The position numbers and the translations under genes are program-made. A stretch of DNA of 64,000 nt from Acidobacteriota bacterium (GTDB lineage Bacteria > Acidobacteriota > Terriglobia > Acidiferrales > UBA7541), in contig QHYZ01000050.1 of assembly GCA_003225295.1 (NCBI GenBank), forward strand, positions 103,251-167,250, in the 5' to 3' direction. Under the pieces are notes generated by a model. It searched no databases and was not told the DNA's origin. It was given only the letters and a program-made list of their open reading frames with translations. The number at the start of each line of letters is the position of its first letter. The stretch's first letter is position 1. Of the stretch, positions 47,298 to 56,290 are shown in pieces.

Positions 47298-49742
47298 GTG
47301 ACCGGCACCCTGGCCCTTGGCGCCCGCTCTACCATGGCCTCCTATGGTGTTCCTGAGCCCAGTCGTTTTGCCGGTACCGTTTTGATGGAAGCTCTGAAGG
47401 AAAATGGTGTGGCCTCTGTCTTTGCGTCTACCGGGGACAAGCCTGATTTCAAGGTGCTAGCCGCGAGCTACAAACCAGAGAACCTAGTCGCGGAGCATGT
47501 TTCACCACCTCTCACGGAAGAAGTGAAGGTCACATTGAAAGTCAGCCAGAACCTTCACGCCAGCATGACGCCCTTCGTTCTCGCCGCGTTGCTGGGCAAC
47601 AAAGCTAACCAAATTAATCCCACGGGTTTTGACCTGGAGAACGATTTCCTCAAGAAAGGTGGGCTTGATCTTACTGGCGCGTCCCAAAGCGACGGAGCCG
47701 GTGGCAACGCCTTTTATACGCCGGATTTCATGGTCCACTATCTGCTTTACATGTCCAAACAAAAAGACTTCGCCGATTTTCATCACGCACTGCCGATCCT
47801 GGGAAAAGATGGCACGCTCTTTAAGATTCAGGTGAACTCACCTGCCGCGGGACACGTGCACGCAAAAACCGGAACGTATGGCGTCTACGATGCCTTGAAC
47901 AAGAATTTGATGATCACCGGCAAGGGTCTTGCAGGCTATATGGAGACAGCCAGCGGCGAGCGTCTTATTCTGGCCCTTTACGCCAACATGGTAGCCGTTC
48001 CCTTGGAGGATCCTGAAGCGACACAAAAAATCGTCGGAGAAGCATTGGGTGAAATCGCTTCCGCGGCTTTTGACGCCCCATTGCACTCGCAAGCAAGCGT
48101 CCAAGACAGCCGTGACTACGACGTGCTCATTAAAAATGGAAAAATCATTGACGGCTCCGGAAATCCTTGGGTTTCCGGGGACATTGCTCTGCGCGGCAAC
48201 CGCATCGTGGCGATCGGAAAACTCGATGGCGCGCACGCCATTCGCGCGATTGATGCCTCGGGACTGGTCGTTTCGCCGGGCTTCATCGACATGCTCGGAC
48301 AATCGGAAGCGTCGCTACTCATCGACAACCGTTCCTTGAGCAAGCTTTCGCAGGGAATCACCACGGAAATTACCGGTGAGGGAGGATCAATCGCGCCACA
48401 GACGGACCTTACTCTGGCACCGCTTCAGCCTGTGCTAGACCACTACCAACTCAAGGTGGATTGGGCCACGCTCGATGGCTACTTCGACCGCCTGAAAAAG
48501 GTTGGCACACCTCTGAATATCGGGACATACGTGGGTGCCGCGCAAGTGCGAGAAGCAGTGTTGGGGGACGTGGACCGCCCACCCACACCCGAGGAACTGG
48601 AAAAGATGAAGGCTCTCGTAGCACAGGCCATGCAACAAGGCGCGTTGGGAATCTCAACGGCCCTCATTTATCCACCGGGACACTACGCCAAAACCGAAGA
48701 ATTGATCGACTTGGCAAAAGTGGCTGCGCAATACGGCGGTATCTACGGCACGCACATGCGCAGTGAAGGACAGAGCGAGCCAGCGGCCATCGCCGAGGCG
48801 CTGCGCATTGGGCGTGAAGCGCATCTGCCGGTTGAAATCTTCCATCTTAAAGTCAGCGGGAAGACCCGCTGGGGTTCCATGCCCAAAATCGTTGGGATGA
48901 TCCAAACGGCGCGTGACTCCGGACAGGATGTAACTGCGGACATGTACCCCTACATTGCCGGAGGCACGGCTCTGGCTTCCAGCCTCCCGCCATGGGTCGC
49001 CGACGGTGGTATAGCGAAACTCCTGCAGCGCCTGCGGGACTCCGCGACCCGCGCCAAGATAAAAGCAGAAATGAGCGCAGACCACCAGCAATGGGAAAAC
49101 TTATACTTCGACAGCGGCGGCGGTGGCGGCGTCATGGTTTCGGGCGTGGTAAATCCGGATCTTAAGAAATTTGATGGCAAGACTGTCGCCCAGATTGCCG
49201 AAACGCAAACGAAAACACAGCTCGATGCACTCTTCGATTTCATCCTCGCGGACAAAGGCCAGACCGGAGCGCTCTACTTCATGGCCAGCGAAAACGATAT
49301 GCAATTCGGGTTGAAGCAACCGTGGACCAGCCTCTGCCTCGACGCCGGCGAATTATCTCTCGATGGACCGCTCTTTGAAGCGCACACCCACCCGAGAGCT
49401 TTTGGGGCCATGCCCCGTTTCCTTGGACGTTACGTCCGGGATCTGCACCTGCTGCCGCTTGAACAAGCTATTCGTAAAATGACGTCCCTGCCCGCTCAAC
49501 GCGAACGCTTGCTCAATCGTGGCCTGCTCAAGGAGGGCTATTTTGCCGATATCACAGTCTTCGATGCCAATTCCATTCAAGACACGGCAACATATGCGGA
49601 GCCTGCCAGCCTTTCCAAAGGTGTGAAATATGTCTTCGTCAATGGCCAATTAGAATTCCAGGATGGCAAATTGACGGGGATCATGGCGGGCCAGGCGCTG
49701 CGAGGGCCGGGCTGGAGGCCAGCAGACGTTGATCAACGATGA
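47298..49742 (+). CDS. C-terminal half of PBP4-type carboxypeptidase fused to a D-aminoacylase-like amidohydrolase
   Basis: The frame is open from about 47163; GTG 47298 is only the first possible start codon. Residues 1 to about 255 continue DacB and hold its remaining catalytic boxes S-Q-N (V-S-Q-N-L-H) and K-T-G (H-A-K-T-G-T-Y). Without a stop it runs into a D-aminoacylase/N-acyl-D-amino-acid deacylase domain (about 275-815: V-L-I-K-N-G-K-I-I-D-G-S-G, G-T-H-M-R-S-E-G, Y-F-A-D-I-T-V-F-D). The usual metal H-x-H after P-G-F-I-D is M-L-G-Q-S-E here, so the metal site is altered. The fusion would join D-Ala release and D-amino-acid deacylation, but the DacB half lacks its N-terminus in frame. 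Confidence 0.8.
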   Translation: MTGTLALGARSTMASYGVPEPSRFAGTVLMEALKENGVASVFASTGDKPDFKVLAASYKPENLVAEHVSPPLTEEVKVTLKVSQNLHASMTPFVLAALLGNKANQINPTGFDLENDFLKKGGLDLTGASQSDGAGGNAFYTPDFMVHYLLYMSKQKDFADFHHALPILGKDGTLFKIQVNSPAAGHVHAKTGTYGVYDALNKNLMITGKGLAGYMETASGERLILALYANMVAVPLEDPEATQKIVGEALGEIASAAFDAPLHSQASVQDSRDYDVLIKNGKIIDGSGNPWVSGDIALRGNRIVAIGKLDGAHAIRAIDASGLVVSPGFIDMLGQSEASLLIDNRSLSKLSQGITTEITGEGGSIAPQTDLTLAPLQPVLDHYQLKVDWATLDGYFDRLKKVGTPLNIGTYVGAAQVREAVLGDVDRPPTPEELEKMKALVAQAMQQGALGISTALIYPPGHYAKTEELIDLAKVAAQYGGIYGTHMRSEGQSEPAAIAEALRIGREAHLPVEIFHLKVSGKTRWGSMPKIVGMIQTARDSGQDVTADMYPYIAGGTALASSLPPWVADGGIAKLLQRLRDSATRAKIKAEMSADHQQWENLYFDSGGGGGVMVSGVVNPDLKKFDGKTVAQIAETQTKTQLDALFDFILADKGQTGALYFMASENDMQFGLKQPWTSLCLDAGELSLDGPLFEAHTHPRAFGAMPRFLGRYVRDLHLLPLEQAIRKMTSLPAQRERLLNRGLLKEGYFADITVFDANSIQDTATYAEPASLSKGVKYVFVNGQLEFQDGKLTGIMAGQALRGPGWRPADVDQR

Positions 49743-49744
49743 TG

Positions 49745-50221
49745 CTGCCCGTTGTGCGTTTTCTGAGTTTAGAGCATACGAAACATGGCAGGATGTCGCA
49801 GTGCGTCAGACGGAAGTCGGGATCAAGGCCATCCCGGGGAATCCCGTGATGATAAACGCGTATAAGGAAGGGATTCCCGGCAATGGCAAGCCTTTTCCCG
49901 AAGGCTCCATGACTGCAAAGATCGAGTGGTCCAAAAAAAAAGAACGCTGCGTCCCCCTATTTTGTGGAGGTGCCGGACACCCTAAAATCGGTTTCGTTCA
50001 TCGAGAAGGATTCCAAGAGATTTCCGGACACCAGTGGATGGGGATATGCCCAGTTTTTATATGACGGAGCGTCTGATACGATCAAGCCTTTCAGGAGCGA
50101 TAGCTCATTCGGGAAGAAAATTTGTTACCAGTGCCATACACTTGTAACGGCAAAAGACTTTATTTTCACGGGCTACCCCGAAGGTAAACGGATAGTAGCA
50201 GTGCTTTTCAACAATGGCTGA
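49745..50221 (+). pseudogene. Cytochrome P460-family gene remnant, 5'-truncated and frameshifted
   Basis: Coding similarity starts directly after the upstream fusion gene without signal peptide or start: A-Y-E-T-W-Q-D-V-A-V, G-N-P-V-M-I-N-A-Y-K-E-G-I-P-G-N-G-K-P-F-P. A run of nine A (49933-49941) shifts the frame; with eight A it continues S-K-K-K-N-A-A-S-P-Y-F-V-E-V-P, then W-G-Y-A-Q-F-L-Y-D and the haem motif C-Y-Q-C-H. P460 proteins oxidise small nitrogen compounds or act as periplasmic haem proteins. The A-run could also be a sequencing error or slippage site, but the missing 5' end points to decay. Confidence 0.75.
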
Positions 50222-50239
50222 GAATTCATAGGAGGACTT

Positions 50240-51274
50240 ATGGCAACGACAAGGGTCGCAGTAGCACCAATGAAGGCAGCCCAGATTTCTAAGGCGGGAG
50301 CCGATTTCGAGATTGTTGAGCGCGAAATCCCCAAGCCGGGTGTAGGACACGTGCTCATCAAAGTGCAGGCCTGTGGTGTGTGCCACAGTGATGTGTTCAC
50401 GAAAGAAGGCTATTGGCCCGGAATTCAGTATCCCCGCGTCCCAGGACACGAAGTCGCGGGCATCATCGATGAACTGGGTGCCGGTGTTTCCGAGTGGAAG
50501 AAGGGGCAGCGCGTCGGCGTCGGCTGGCACGGCGGCCATGACGGTACGTGCCTCGCGTGCCGCCGCGGAGATTTTGGCAATTGCCAGAATCTGAAGATTG
50601 CGGGCATCAGCTATGACGGCGGATACCAGCAATACATGGTGGCTCCCGTGGAGGCGCTGACGACCATGCCGGAAAGTCTGAGTGACGCCGAAGCCGCGCC
50701 GCTCCTCTGCGCCGGAATTACCACCTTCAACGCTCTGCGGCACAGCGGTGCGAGGCCCGGTGACCTTGTTGCGGTGTTGGGCATCGGCGGTTTGGGTCAC
50801 CTGGGAATTCAATTCGCGAACAAGTTTGGTTATAAGGTCGCGGCCATCGGGCGCGGGTCGGAAAACGCGGCGCTCGCAAAGAAACTCGGAGCAAACCTGT
50901 ACATTGATAACAAAGTGACGAACGCAGCAGAGGCACTGCAGAAACTGGGCGGCGCACAGGTAATCCTGGCGACAGCCCCAAGCTCGAAAGCGATGTCCGA
51001 AGTGATCAATGGTCTGGGGCCAAACGGCAAGCTCATGGTAGTGGGTGCGGCATTTGATCCCATCGAGGTCACACCGGTGCAGCTCATTAGTGGGAGTAAA
51101 AGTATTCAAGGCTGGGCCTCGGGAACAGCAGCTGATGCCGAGGACACCCTGCGATTCGCCGAACTAAGCGGCGTGCGTCCCATGATCGAGACGTACCCGC
51201 TCGAAAAAGCGGCCGAGGCTTACGCGCGCATGATGAGCGGCAATGCACAGTTCCGCGTCGTTCTGACGATGTGA
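50240..51274 (+). CDS. Zinc-dependent alcohol dehydrogenase (AdhP/YahK-like MDR)
   Basis: 344 residues. Catalytic zinc C-G-V-C-H-S-D and G-H-E-V-A-G; structural zinc Cys in C-L-A-C-R-R-G-D-F-G-N-C; Rossmann motif G-I-G-G-L-G-H-L. The G-V-G-W-H-G-G-H-D-G-T-C stretch is typical of the cinnamyl/allylic-alcohol branch acting on aldehydes with NADPH or NADH. ATG 50240 follows AGGAGG. Stands alone between the P460 remnant and the beta-propeller gene. Confidence 0.93.
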   Translation: MATTRVAVAPMKAAQISKAGADFEIVEREIPKPGVGHVLIKVQACGVCHSDVFTKEGYWPGIQYPRVPGHEVAGIIDELGAGVSEWKKGQRVGVGWHGGHDGTCLACRRGDFGNCQNLKIAGISYDGGYQQYMVAPVEALTTMPESLSDAEAAPLLCAGITTFNALRHSGARPGDLVAVLGIGGLGHLGIQFANKFGYKVAAIGRGSENAALAKKLGANLYIDNKVTNAAEALQKLGGAQVILATAPSSKAMSEVINGLGPNGKLMVVGAAFDPIEVTPVQLISGSKSIQGWASGTAADAEDTLRFAELSGVRPMIETYPLEKAAEAYARMMSGNAQFRVVLTM

Positions 51275-51760
51275 AGTGGACCAACATCGCAATCCGCTAA
51301 ATAGCTCTCCGACCGCCATCACCTTGTTGACCCGATTTACCCGGGCTTCGGACACAACGACTGGCCGGGCCCGAAAACATTCGCGCATACGACCGTACGG
51401 CATCGAGGCTTTCATCGGCGCATTTGCCCACGGCTGCAGATGAATCGCCGCATTGGTGGCCTTCGAATGTCGCCTCGAACGGCGCTGTGGGAAAATAGGT
51501 CCCCTCTTGTCGCCTAATGTTATCGACGAGTCCGCTGACAATTAAACATCCCGGCCAAGCCGGAAGTAATCCCGGCAGACCCGATTCGCGCCATTGTTTC
51601 CGGTTGCCCTAAGACAAATCGGAAGGGATCGCTCAAAATGGGAGTAATTAGGCCGACACTGCTATACCTCAAGCATATTTTCCTAAGGACAGATTCTCTG
51701 GCAAGATCAAAGTAACACAGCCGCCCTCATTCCGAACTCAGCCAGGAGACTAAATCCCTT
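51275..51760. other. Intergenic region, no supported gene
   Basis: 486 bases between the alcohol dehydrogenase and the beta-propeller gene. No frame with domain features, no repeat and no operator pair of the types described elsewhere was found. Confidence 0.5.
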
Positions 51761-53812
51761 ATGAAGAGAACCATATTAGCCGGTGTGCTGCTTGCACCCG
51801 TTTCCGTGCTCCTACCCAGCGGAATATCCTCTGAACCGCAGCAGTTCAATGCTCAAGCCGTTGCGCCCGCCCCTTCTGGTGCGACCGCGGCATGGACACT
51901 CAAGGTGAAGGGAGACATCCGCTGGCAGCAGCTCACGCCGATGGGCGCTCTCCTCGTCTCGACGGACGCCGCGCTCGCGGCTGTCGATACCGAGCGCGGC
52001 CAAGTCATGTGGGAGAAGCCCGAGCTCGGCGGATTGCCGGCTGACGGCGTCCGCGTGGTCGAGGGCTCTCTCCTCATGGAAGCGACGCGCCCGGGCCTGC
52101 TGGTGATTTTTGACCCTGTGACTGGCGCGGTGGTCTTCGATTCCCATCGCCTGAACCTGGCGCAAATCGTTACCCGCCGCGTTCTGCCGCAGAGCGGCAC
52201 CCTTCTCGTCCACGGGCGGCGCCTGGACGGGCCTTCGGTTGTTGCGCTCTACGATCTCGTGACGGGCGAACAGCGTTGGACGAACGAAGCGCTGTTCGAA
52301 CAGGCCGAGCCTAAGAAGAGGGGCTTCGGTGCCATGATGCAGGGTTTACAGCGCACTGCTGCCGAGGGCAGCGCGTTGGAGGTGTTGCAGGCGGGGCCGG
52401 ACATGATCGTCGTCCACACGCTGATAGGTCTGCGAGCTCTGGACGCGCGGACTGGCGCGGTGCGGTGGTCCGCAGCACTGCCCACCGCCACCCGCTGGGC
52501 GCAATCCCCGCGACACGTGCAGCTCTACCCGTCGCTCAACAAAAGCGATCGCATTTACGTGAGCTTCGACGACCACCTCATGGCCTACAGCCTCGCTGAC
52601 GGTCAGGCGCTCTGGGCCAAGCCCGCGAGCGTGGAGGGGAACATCCGCGATATCGTCCAACATCCCGCTGGGATCATCATGCTCCCCGAAGCACCGCCGG
52701 AAGGTGAGCCAACCCGGAGCCGCCGCGTCATCAACGGAGTTGTCCAAACAGGCCTCAACGTGGCTCGCTACGAAGATGGGACGACGGTTGCCACGAAGTC
52801 ACTGCGGATGCATGGCAATGTGATCGATGCGATGGTCGCCGGCGACGCCGTGGTGCTGGCCGTGGACGCTGAGTCGCGCACTTTCGTGAACGTGATGGAT
52901 GTGGCCACGGCGACACTGCGGCTGAAGAAGGATGTGAAGATCAAAGGCCAGCTCGCCTACGTGGAGCTTACGCCGGCAGGCTTGCTCTACGTTTCGCGTC
53001 CCGACGCCACGATAAACGCCGAGGTCAACATCATCGATCTCGCCACGGGTGAGCAAAAGTTCAAGGACGCGATTGAGAGCGGCAAGCCGTTGAGCGCGGA
53101 GGACTACAAGGCCGGGCGGTACTACCTACATCATGCCTCGGAAGGGCGGACGCTTTACGTGTTCGCGAACCGCGACCACCGCCTATACGCAGTCGATCGC
53201 GAGGCCGGCACCTTCCGCGCGCTCGGCGGCGAGATCAAGCTGCAGGGCGGCGAAGATCCGATTGATATGGAGATCCGGCCCGGAGGCGTTGTGCTTATCG
53301 CGCCGCAGAACCTCGTGCTCGTGGCGCGGGATGGGCAGGTGAAGCAGCAAGTTTATTACCCTGCACCGCAGCTTCCGGGGGTGGTGCGCGCGCTCTATGC
53401 GGTGAACGCCGTGCGCGCCGGCCTGTACGGCGCCGCCGCCTCGGCGTATGGCGACGCTTTCACCCAAGCATCGCAGAAAACCATGGATCCCAACGCGCGA
53501 TACGTCACCGGGCAACTGGCGACGGCGTACTCGCAGTCCGGCGCACAGCTCACAGGCTACTCGCGCCAGTCCGCGGCGCTCGCGACGAAACGCTTCAAGG
53601 CCTCGCTCACCGTCCCAGGCTCGGTTTTTATGTTGACTCGCGCTCCCGATGGGAACGGAAATGTACTGCTTCAGATCGACAAGGACAGCGGGCAGCCGCG
53701 CGCGCGCGTGGATCTGGGTAAGGAGCGCGAGCCGGTGTACGCAGTCGACGACGTCGCCGGCATGCTCTTCCTGCGGACGGCGCCGGGGACGCTGGTCGGT
53801 TATCGGCTCTGA
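51761..53812 (+). CDS. Exported PQQ-like beta-propeller repeat protein
   Basis: 683 residues. Signal peptide (M-K-R-T-I-L-A-G-V-L-L), then repeated propeller blades with the pattern A-L/V-D-x2-T/R-G-x-V-x-W (A-V-D-T-E-R-G-Q-V-M-W, A-L-D-A-R-T-G-A-V-R-W, A-Y-S-L-A-D-G-Q-A-L-W). Such proteins resemble quinoprotein dehydrogenases or BamB but usually lack cofactor; I see no dehydrogenase active-site motif. Probably a periplasmic scaffold. ATG 51761 has AGGAG 12 bases upstream. Confidence 0.82.
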   Translation: MKRTILAGVLLAPVSVLLPSGISSEPQQFNAQAVAPAPSGATAAWTLKVKGDIRWQQLTPMGALLVSTDAALAAVDTERGQVMWEKPELGGLPADGVRVVEGSLLMEATRPGLLVIFDPVTGAVVFDSHRLNLAQIVTRRVLPQSGTLLVHGRRLDGPSVVALYDLVTGEQRWTNEALFEQAEPKKRGFGAMMQGLQRTAAEGSALEVLQAGPDMIVVHTLIGLRALDARTGAVRWSAALPTATRWAQSPRHVQLYPSLNKSDRIYVSFDDHLMAYSLADGQALWAKPASVEGNIRDIVQHPAGIIMLPEAPPEGEPTRSRRVINGVVQTGLNVARYEDGTTVATKSLRMHGNVIDAMVAGDAVVLAVDAESRTFVNVMDVATATLRLKKDVKIKGQLAYVELTPAGLLYVSRPDATINAEVNIIDLATGEQKFKDAIESGKPLSAEDYKAGRYYLHHASEGRTLYVFANRDHRLYAVDREAGTFRALGGEIKLQGGEDPIDMEIRPGGVVLIAPQNLVLVARDGQVKQQVYYPAPQLPGVVRALYAVNAVRAGLYGAAASAYGDAFTQASQKTMDPNARYVTGQLATAYSQSGAQLTGYSRQSAALATKRFKASLTVPGSVFMLTRAPDGNGNVLLQIDKDSGQPRARVDLGKEREPVYAVDDVAGMLFLRTAPGTLVGYRL

Positions 53813-54103
53813 TCGTGGCGCGGCGCGAATTCAGCGCTGAAAGTGACCTCGTTCGTAGCCCGCAGCGGTGCCTCTTGGGATTGTGCCTGGCATCCGGAAA
53901 TTACGTGGGAAGCGATCCCAATTTCCGGATTCCCAATGATACACCTGGAAGGCCAACACACGATGATCATCGTCGCGTCACAGGGCCCTGGCATCGCAAC
54001 GAACTCTATGGAGAGTGCGGGACACGGAACACGGAACACTCAACGAGAACCGGAGTAATATTATGCGCGCGGTCGTCCCAATCTATGGACGCCAGAGGAC
54101 AAC
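53813..54103. other. Short gene-poor stretch
   Basis: About 290 bases. A 71-codon frame (53843-54058) contains a W-D-C-A-W-H-P-E motif but no recognisable domain or ribosome site. Confidence 0.4.
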
Positions 54104-54370
54104 ATGGCATGGATTTCCGTGACGCGTTTGCGAGTTCGGTCTTTTATCTACCTTCCGCAATTCTTCTGGGACACATTCAAGACCATGCGCCAGGCAGAGC
54201 GCAGCTCTGGTTTCCTCGGCGGCAGGCTACTAGTCAACGCCAAGAACGTCTTTTGGACCATGACGGCTTGGATAGACGAGGCGGCGATGAATGCCTATCG
54301 TACAGGCGGCGCACATCGCAGGTCTAAGGAGCAGCGTCGACGGCCTAGCGCCCTGTCTGTCCGACTTTGA
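54104..54370 (+). CDS. Monooxygenase-like (ABM/DUF3291-type) small protein, C-terminally truncated
   Basis: 88 codons. The first ~70 residues (M-A-W-I-S-V-T-R-L-R-V-R-S, G-F-L-G-G-R-L-L, F-W-T-M-T-A-W-x-D-E-A-A-M-N-A-Y-R, G-A-H) fit the small antibiotic-biosynthesis-monooxygenase/DUF3291 fold. After A-H-R-R-S the sequence becomes Arg/Ser-rich and unrelated, so the expected last ~25 residues are lost. GAGG precedes ATG 54104. The break point coincides with the overlap with the convergent gene on the minus strand. Confidence 0.65.
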   Translation: MAWISVTRLRVRSFIYLPQFFWDTFKTMRQAERSSGFLGGRLLVNAKNVFWTMTAWIDEAAMNAYRTGGAHRRSKEQRRRPSALSVRL

Positions 54371-54820
54371 CGTTGCAAGCACCTGCCGCAGCGTGCTCAT
54401 TATTGAGGAAGCCGTTTGTTCAATTGAGGGTCTTGTTTGGTCCCTTCGGAGTTTCCCCGCGCGAAATGATGGCAACCAAGTGTTCCAAGGTTGAGTGCCA
54501 CCTTCCGAAAGCTGCCGCCGTCGTAGCTTGTAAGGAGCATCGAACAGAGTCCGGAGCAGCAAATAGGTCTGGTTGACCACATCGATCATAAGCGTCTTCA
54601 TCTCTTGATCGTTGAGACGCGAGAGTTTTGACCGCGGGATTGTACCGGCAGGGGTCTTCACTACAACGTCAGAGTAGTCGCCTGCTTCGGAATAGGGAGT
54701 GATTCCCGCGTGGAAGTTTTCCAAGACCGTGTTTCGGAAGCATTGCTGCGCCATATACTTGGCCAGACGTTTTAAGATCTGTGGATTTTGGGCCAGAAGC
54801 CTTGCGCTGTTGCGATTCAT
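54230..54820 (-). CDS. Conserved-looking hypothetical protein, C-terminus probably altered
   Basis: 197 residues. The N-terminal ~95 residues (A-Q-N-P-Q-I-L-K-R-L-A-K-Y-M-A-Q-Q-C-F-R-N, L-S-R-L-N-D-Q-E-M-K-T-L-M-I-D-V-V-N) look like a genuine helical conserved protein I associate with Acidobacteriota, function unknown. The C-terminal half is Arg/Ser/Thr-rich and antiparallel to the truncated monooxygenase frame, so the natural stop has likely been lost. ATG 54820 follows GGGTGGAG. Confidence 0.6.
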   Translation of the reverse strand: MNRNSARLLAQNPQILKRLAKYMAQQCFRNTVLENFHAGITPYSEAGDYSDVVVKTPAGTIPRSKLSRLNDQEMKTLMIDVVNQTYLLLRTLFDAPYKLRRRQLSEGGTQPWNTWLPSFRAGKLRRDQTRPSIEQTASSIMSTLRQVLATSKSDRQGARPSTLLLRPAMCAACTIGIHRRLVYPSRHGPKDVLGVD

Positions 54821-54941
54821 CTCCACCCCCCGTACTTTCCTACGCCAGGTGCGCACCCCGATGCAAGGTGTTGGTGTTAAGGTAAGGATCTTGTCTGGGC
54901 AGAGGGTGCGGAGATAAGCTACGAGCCCTCGGGAGGCGATT

Positions 54942-55256
54942 ATGAAATTCCGACCGCGGCGCTACCAATGCCCGAGGTGCCGATGGGATTTTGCCTTCCG
55001 GAAGAAGCGGTGTTGCCCCGGGTGTGGCACGTTGCTGCTGATCGTGTCGGATGTACCCACCGATGCCGAGCTCACCGAAATAAAGAGCTTTTGGATGTGG
55101 GACCCAGTGAAGGAGAAGTGGGACTACATCCGTGACTGGGAGGAGCATAAGCGGGAGGCGATGCGAAAGTTCGAGCAACGGTGGCGTACCGCCTTGGTCG
55201 AAGCTAAGCAGAAGCTACGTCCATTAACGCGATCAGGCGCTTTTGGCACTTTCTGA
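54942..55256 (+). CDS. Small zinc-ribbon protein
   Basis: 104 residues. Two Cys pairs C-P-R-C and C-P-G-C-G near the N-terminus (about 10-30) form a rubredoxin/zinc-ribbon knuckle; the rest is a Trp/Glu/Lys-rich helix. GGGAGG lies seven bases before ATG 54942. Function unknown; first gene of a mobile-DNA region. Confidence 0.7.
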   Translation: MKFRPRRYQCPRCRWDFAFRKKRCCPGCGTLLLIVSDVPTDAELTEIKSFWMWDPVKEKWDYIRDWEEHKREAMRKFEQRWRTALVEAKQKLRPLTRSGAFGTF

Positions 55257-55319
55257 AAGTAAATCCGCCTTACTCGCCAAGGCTGACTTCGATTGCTGGC
55301 GTGGTGATCATGGATCACC

Positions 55320-55553
55320 ATGTCAGATGCCCGAAAGAAACCCTGCTGCATTTGCCGATGTTGGTTCCGGCCCGATCCGCGTATTGGCTTGCGTCAGCGA
55401 GCGTGTCGAAATCCGGATTGTCAGGTGGCTCGCCGGAGAAAAAAGCAGAAGCAATGGCGAGAGCGTAATCCGGATTATTTCATCGCACATCGGGTTCTGG
55501 ATCGCGGGAAGCCGATCGTGCGCATGAACCGCTACGCTTGCCGCGACCCTTGA
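55320..55553 (+). CDS. Small Cys/Arg-rich protein, possibly mobile-element associated
   Basis: 77 residues. K-P-C-C-I-C-R-C-W-F-R-P-D-P-R, A-C-R-N-P-D-C-Q and R-R-R-K-K-Q-K-Q-W-R-E-R-N-P-D-Y-F resemble small proteins I associate with recombinase genes and IS-rich loci in Acidobacteriota and Planctomycetota (from memory). The C-terminal part after Y-F-I-A-H may be truncated. Followed by integrase remnants. Confidence 0.6.
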   Translation: MSDARKKPCCICRCWFRPDPRIGLRQRACRNPDCQVARRRKKQKQWRERNPDYFIAHRVLDRGKPIVRMNRYACRDP

Positions 55554-55726
55554 GCCAACTTCCCGGGGACATCGCGCAATTCGAGTTTGGGGTCAAAGGC
55601 ACCATGTATCACGGTTTAGCACGGTATTCGGCAGGTTTTGTTCAGAAGTTGTGAGGGCAGCTCGTCGGTTCTTTCTTGCGCCGTGGCAAATGGTCTTGCA
55701 ACCAAGGCGTCGAAAGCTAAACTTAC

Positions 55727-55966
55727 CAGTCATCAGCTGGCATAGTTTGCGGCGTCACACTCACGCAACGTTACCTGGTGAAGTGGGGGGAATCACTGCG
55801 AACGGCTCAGGCGATCCTTGGACACTCTGACCTGAAAACCACTCTCAACCTCTACACACGCGCGATCCCGGAGTCGCAAGGGCGCGCCGTGGCGGAGGTG
55901 GGTGGCTTGGTGTTTTCTAGTGTTCCCCAGTTTTCGGCGGGTACAGAAAATGGGAAAGTGAACTGA
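55727..55966 (+). pseudogene. Tyrosine recombinase/phage integrase, C-terminal remnant
   Basis: V-I-S-W-H-S-L-R-R-H-T-H-A-T-L is the integrase Arg box (H-x-L-R-H), in one frame. After a six-G run (55785-55790; five would keep the frame) the next frame continues G-E-S-L-R-T-A-Q-A-I-L-G-H-S-D-L-K-T-T-L-N-L-Y-T with the conserved His and catalytic Tyr. An extra base before 55726 breaks the upstream frame as well. The N-terminal two thirds are missing. The stop is 8 bp from a tRNA 3'-end fragment, the usual integrase-att arrangement. Confidence 0.82.
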
Positions 55967-55973
55967 ACAATCT

Positions 55974-56012
55974 GGAGCCGAGAATGGGAGTTGAACCCAC
56001 GACCTGCCGATT
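55974..56012 (-). repeat. tRNA 3'-end fragment (candidate att site 1)
   Basis: Read on the minus strand, the segment contains the 3' anticodon-stem half ATCGGC, AGGTC, a T-arm with GTGGGTTCAACTCCCAT and an acceptor end CTCGGCTCC. The 5' half of a tRNA is absent, so it is not a functional tRNA but a core sequence left by integration into a tRNA gene (tRNA-Thr-like by comparison with fragment 2). Confidence 0.75.
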
Positions 56013-56022
56013 GCGTCAGCAA

Positions 56023-56100
56023 AACTCGAAACCCTTAACTATCTTCAGTTCCAGCGGTTTCCCAGTTTCGAGTTGAGCAGTTTTAGGCACTTTTAGGCGC
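56023..56100. repeat. Inverted and tandem direct repeats beside att site 1
   Basis: Inverted repeat AACTCGAAAC (56023-56032) / GTTTCGAGTT (56065-56074), then two adjacent decamers TTTTAGGCAC (56081-56090) and TTTTAGGCGC (56091-56100). Typical of recombinase arm-binding sites; inference. Confidence 0.55.
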
Positions 56101-56290
56101 GGTTGTGACGCGGCTTGTTGCACAGTTTTTCTCCTCCTGACCTTCGCCTTGCTCGGCCGGCTGTGACCCACACTTCTTGGGAAAGAGGGAAGCTCATCGG
56201 CCGCCACACCCACGTTTGGCCGCAACAGGGAGTAGTAAGATCCCGCGCGGCCCGGTAGGTTGTATATGGCGATTTAGACCAGGAGTGCCT

